Part shown: positions 20,196-22,912 of the stretch, piece after piece
Numbering within the stretch: the stretch's first letter is position 1
How the letters are laid out: the number at the start of each line of letters is the position of its first letter
Virus record (IMG/VR): IMGVR_UViG_3300046524_000426
Location: 1 to 22,912 of that record
Strand: one strand, 5' to 3'
Source: a virus
DNA length: 22,912 bases
Translations under genes and position numbers: made by a program
The notes under the pieces: generated by a model
What the model was told of the DNA's origin: nothing
Seen by the model: only the letters and a program-made list of their open reading frames with translations
Databases searched by the model: none

Positions 20196-22158
20196 CGTTC
20201 ATTCCTCCCTGTGGTTGTTGCGGTTGTAAAGCTGCCTTCGTGCGTTCCAGATGGCTGTCCAGCATGTGCTGGACCTGGGCCATGAGGACCGCGAATTGTT
20301 GTTCGCCGCCGATCGCCTGCGCCTGCGCCAGCTTCAGTGCGGCGGAGGCCTCCAGCTCGGCATTGCGCGCCTGCAGGTTCTCGATCTCGGCCATCATCTT
20401 TTCGGCCTTGGCGTTCACCTCGACTTCCATCGCGGCGAGCTTGCCCTGGACCTCCATGACCTTCGGATCCTGCGGCGGCGCCGGCGGCTCGGTGACGAGC
20501 AGAGCGTCCGGGTTCGGGTCTTTCATCGCCTTCAGGAAGCGTCGCCGCAGCTCGACCTGGTTGATGAAGGGGTCGCCCTTGAACTGCATCAGCGCGTCGG
20601 CGCGCGCCAGCTCCTGGGCGTCCGACACCAGATTCGGGTCGCTGACGGGCGCCACGTCCGTGTCATCGCCCTGATAGTCCTCCAGGTAGATCGGTTCAGA
20701 TTTGTCCTGGAAGCGGTAGTAGTCTTCCGGCTGCAGGTACAGGCGGTTCAGCCGGAACAGCTTCGCGAATTCCTGCTTCAGCGACCGGTGCACGCGCTTG
20801 TAGATCGCGGTGAACGTTTTCAGGCCCTGCTCGATCAGCGCCAGCGTGGTCGTTGCCGTCTGATTGACCTGCTGCTCGCCGGTCAAGATGTCCTTCACCG
20901 ACGAGATATCCTTGCCCGCCTCGATCAGCATGCCCAGCAGCTGGAACAGCACCGGGCTGGGCCCTGGGAACTGCATGTGGTAGATACTGTCCGCGATCTT
21001 GCCTGCCTTGCTGTCGACGGGCTTGAACTCGCCCGGCGTAAAGGACGCCTTGCCGGACTTCAGACCGAGGCCGGTACCGATGAACCCGCCGCCGGTGTTG
21101 GCCAGCGTGCCGGCGTCCAGCAGCTGGTTGAGCACGGTGTTGATTGTTTCGTTGATCGGGTTTAGCAGCAGGCCCAGGCCGACGTCGTACGAGCCGCCGT
21201 CCGGGTTCGGCATGAACGGGTACTTCGTCCAGTAGCTGACCGGCTCGATCTTCGAGACCTCGCCCTTGCTGTTCAGGTAGATGCCGTCCTCGTCGAAGCG
21301 GGCGACGATGCGTGCCACTTCCGACGTTTCCTTGACGACGGTGACGATGTAGGGTTCCTTGTAGCCGTCGTCGTCCAGGTCGTACCAGCAGTGCTGCTCG
21401 ATGAACTCGTGCGGCGCGTCCTCGTCGTTCGTCGCGCCGACCGGCGTGCCCAGCTGTACATCGACGAAGACGTCGCCGCGCACGCGCTCAATAACGTCGT
21501 TCTTGTACAGCGGCAGCCACTGGCTGATGCGGCGCAGGTCCTTGAAGGGAGTGGCGTGGTCGTAGACCACGTACTTTGCCGGGACCATTTCGCTGCGCGG
21601 CCGGCCGAGCGTCGTGTCGAAGTACGTCTTGCGGAACGCACAGCCGACAATCGCCATCTGCAGCAGCAGCTTGTCGGTGTCCTCGTCCCAGTCTTCGATC
21701 TGTTCGAGTAGCTGGTACGACATGTGGTGGCCGATGCGATCAACGCGCGCCTTCTTGGCACCGTCGGGGTCCGGGCCCATGACCATGCCCTTGACGACCT
21801 GCTCGCCCTGGATGATGGCCGGGTAGGCGCGCGCGCTGAACTGGATCGCGCCGGTGGTGATCAGCGGATACTTGACGTTCGCGGCACCGGGCCACGGCCA
21901 GTTCTTTTTCTCCGCGACCTGCATGGCCAGGTCCATAGCGGTCTTCATCATGCGCGTCCAGTCGGCACGGCTGCTGTCGTCGGCGTCGTAGCCGCGCGTG
22001 ACCTCCATGCCGATCTTGCTCACGACTTCCGGCGCCAGTAGCGGCACGATGTTCGGTTTGCCGATGAAGGACCGCAGCAGGTCGGCCGGGTGCTGCTTCG
22101 TCGCTGGTGCGGCGCCGTCGCCCTCGTCGTCTTCAATGTCGAATTGTTCGTATGCCAT
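20011..22158 (-). CDS. Portal protein (P22 gp1-like)
   Basis: This 715-residue protein is near the length of P22 gp1 (725). It forms the dodecameric ring through which DNA is packaged and ejected. Recognisable stretches are NWPWPGAANVKYPLITTGAIQFSARAYPAII (~residues 90-120), the core LLLQMAIVGCAFRKTYFD, PVSYWTKYPFMPNPDGGSYDVGLGLLLNPINETINTVLNQLLDAG, and ILTGEQQVNQTATTTLALIEQGLKTFTAIYKRVHRSLKQEF (stem and wing helices). A C-terminal coiled coil (~580-650) and a Gly/Pro/Ala-rich tail of ~60 residues follow. That tail is translated from DNA also used by an 82-residue ORF. The ATG shares a base with the terminase stop (TGATG). Confidence 0.92.
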   Translation of the reverse strand: MAYEQFDIEDDEGDGAAPATKQHPADLLRSFIGKPNIVPLLAPEVVSKIGMEVTRGYDADDSSRADWTRMMKTAMDLAMQVAEKKNWPWPGAANVKYPLITTGAIQFSARAYPAIIQGEQVVKGMVMGPDPDGAKKARVDRIGHHMSYQLLEQIEDWDEDTDKLLLQMAIVGCAFRKTYFDTTLGRPRSEMVPAKYVVYDHATPFKDLRRISQWLPLYKNDVIERVRGDVFVDVQLGTPVGATNDEDAPHEFIEQHCWYDLDDDGYKEPYIVTVVKETSEVARIVARFDEDGIYLNSKGEVSKIEPVSYWTKYPFMPNPDGGSYDVGLGLLLNPINETINTVLNQLLDAGTLANTGGGFIGTGLGLKSGKASFTPGEFKPVDSKAGKIADSIYHMQFPGPSPVLFQLLGMLIEAGKDISSVKDILTGEQQVNQTATTTLALIEQGLKTFTAIYKRVHRSLKQEFAKLFRLNRLYLQPEDYYRFQDKSEPIYLEDYQGDDTDVAPVSDPNLVSDAQELARADALMQFKGDPFINQVELRRRFLKAMKDPNPDALLVTEPPAPPQDPKVMEVQGKLAAMEVEVNAKAEKMMAEIENLQARNAELEASAALKLAQAQAIGGEQQFAVLMAQVQHMLDSHLERTKAALQPQQPQGGMNDGSSTGNEQGGIPAVEGPPADAAVPPVPEGLPPGADGEMGAGGAGADQPGSADGGGALPNG

Positions 22159-22912
22159 CAGTAGCCGCCAATCGTTGATCTTCCGGTGTAGTCCGGATCC
22201 TCTTCTTCGTCATCGCCCGAGGCCTGCGGCTCCTCGTAGGCCACGCACATCAGGCCGAACGAGTCGGAGCCGTGGCTGGACCAGTCGTGTTCGGGGCCCA
22301 GGCCGATGCCACGCACCTCGTCACGCTTTTCGTGGTAAAAGCCCAGTGCTTCGCGGCCGGCCTCGGTCGTTTCGGCGTTGAACCACATGGACGGAAACAG
22401 CCGGCGTGCGGCCTCGATGCGTGCCTTGGCCGCGCCCTTGCCCTGGTTGGGCACGACGGTGACCGTGTAGCCGGCGCCCTGCAGCGCCGATTCGTAGGAG
22501 ACGTCGAATACCTTGTCCTGAGTCGATCCGTCGTGCGGCAGCCAGATTTGTGCGCGCCTCGGGCTGTATCCGCGCTCGCGCATCCACTCCAGGTGCGTGC
22601 CCAGCGGCTGACCGACGGCCTCGTAGTAGTCCAGCACACGGATTTCCTTGCCGATGAACTGCGACACCCACATCGTGAAGGCGTCCGCGCGCGCGCCGGT
22701 ACCGCCGATGTCGACGAACACCCGCAGCGTCATCAGCGGATCGGCCGCCACGCGGCAGATGCGCCCCTGTGCCTTCGCGGCAGTTAGGCTGGCGGCGTAG
22801 TAGGCGCCCTCGATGACGGTGGCATAGCCGCCTTCCCAAATGTGGTCATACTGGTCGGGGCGGTCGCGCAGGTCGCGCTGTCGTTCGCGCTCCAGCTTGG
22901 CCGGGAATTTCT
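22158..22912 (-). CDS. Terminase large subunit, C-terminal part (cut by window edge)
   Basis: The frame is open to the right edge, so the gene continues outside. A GTG at 22749-22751 is internal, since the codons before it are clearly coding (KLERERQRDLRDRPDQYDHIWEGGYATVIEGAYYAASLTAAKAQGR..). DQYDHIWEGGY is the typical link between ATPase and nuclease domains of TerL. The nuclease domain has the metal-binding VFVDIGGTGARADAF (first Asp), later an EHDWSSHGSDSFGLM segment whose Asp completes the RNase H-like site. The ATPase with Walker motifs lies beyond the window. It cuts concatemeric DNA and drives it into the prohead. Confidence 0.88.
   Translation of the reverse strand, partial: KFPAKLERERQRDLRDRPDQYDHIWEGGYATVIEGAYYAASLTAAKAQGRICRVAADPLMTLRVFVDIGGTGARADAFTMWVSQFIGKEIRVLDYYEAVGQPLGTHLEWMRERGYSPRRAQIWLPHDGSTQDKVFDVSYESALQGAGYTVTVVPNQGKGAAKARIEAARRLFPSMWFNAETTEAGREALGFYHEKRDEVRGIGLGPEHDWSSHGSDSFGLMCVAYEEPQASGDDEEEDPDYTGRSTIGGY

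Larger units (their letters stand above)
1992..22912 (-). mobile_element. P22-type (podovirus) prophage integrated at ssrA; right part beyond window
   Basis: The boundary is the ssrA 3' fragment. From there to the window edge the content is entirely phage: terminase, portal, scaffold, capsid, neck and hub proteins, ejection proteins, tailspike and lysis genes. They form a tightly packed - strand block. The short-tail type is inferred from homologues of P22 gp1, gp4 and gp10, three internal ejection-type proteins, and the lack of any tape-measure, sheath or tail-tube gene. Late, structural and lysis genes all look open, so this part of the prophage appears intact. Integrase, immunity, replication and terS are not in view, so whether the whole element is inducible cannot be judged. 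Confidence 0.93.

Noticed and set aside
22749-22751. GTG as the start of the terminase gene
   Set aside because: Codons upstream to the window edge clearly encode the conserved inter-domain part of TerL, so the gene is truncated by the window rather than starting here.

Overview
The window joins a GC-rich proteobacterial chromosome (positions 1 to about 2016) to one end of an integrated prophage (about 2017 to the right edge). The high GC, the acceptor-stem sequence of the split tmRNA gene and the GAF-GGDEF-EAL-REC regulator suggest a beta-proteobacterium, perhaps Oxalobacteraceae (Massilia, Duganella or Janthinobacterium-like). That placement is inference, since no marker gene is present.

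The chromosomal flank holds the 3' part of a cyclic-di-GMP regulator on the + strand, a rho-independent terminator, and the last ~25 nt of what looks like ssrA (tmRNA) on the - strand. Only the 3' end of ssrA is here, so the element integrated at the ssrA 3' end and this is the attachment site distal to the intact gene. The integrase, repressor, replication genes, small terminase and intact ssrA are expected beyond the right edge and are not seen.

The prophage is a short-tailed (podovirus, P22-type) element. Nearly all genes are on the - strand in one late block read from right to left: large terminase (cut by the window edge), portal, two small ORFs, a phage GroES, scaffold, an unknown protein, a decoration-like protein, major capsid, two beta-rich structural proteins, a small Cys-rich protein, a neck adaptor, a 2-oxoglutarate oxygenase plus GNAT acetyltransferase pair, three ejection-type proteins, a P22 gp10-like tail hub, a fibre-like protein, a small structural protein and a tailspike with a Peptidase_G2-like C-terminus. 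A lysis cassette follows (XhlA-like membrane protein, T4-type lysozyme, 3TM holin and a tiny ORF). Many junctions are ATGA or TGATG overlaps, indicating translational coupling. Terminator-like hairpins follow the capsid and the ejection genes, so expression is probably graded by partial read-through.

Three spots break the pattern. First, a perfect CTGT-N8-ACAG LexA box controls a small gene next to the attachment site, with a divergent + strand ORF beside it. Second, an AT-richer orphan gene lies at the very end of the prophage. Third, a + strand 42-codon membrane-protein ORF, with its own extended -10 and a strong ribosome-binding site, lies antisense to the end of the ejection-gene cluster. 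That is the place and orientation of sieA in P22. No CRISPR array, insertion sequence, complete tRNA gene or diversity-generating retroelement was seen.
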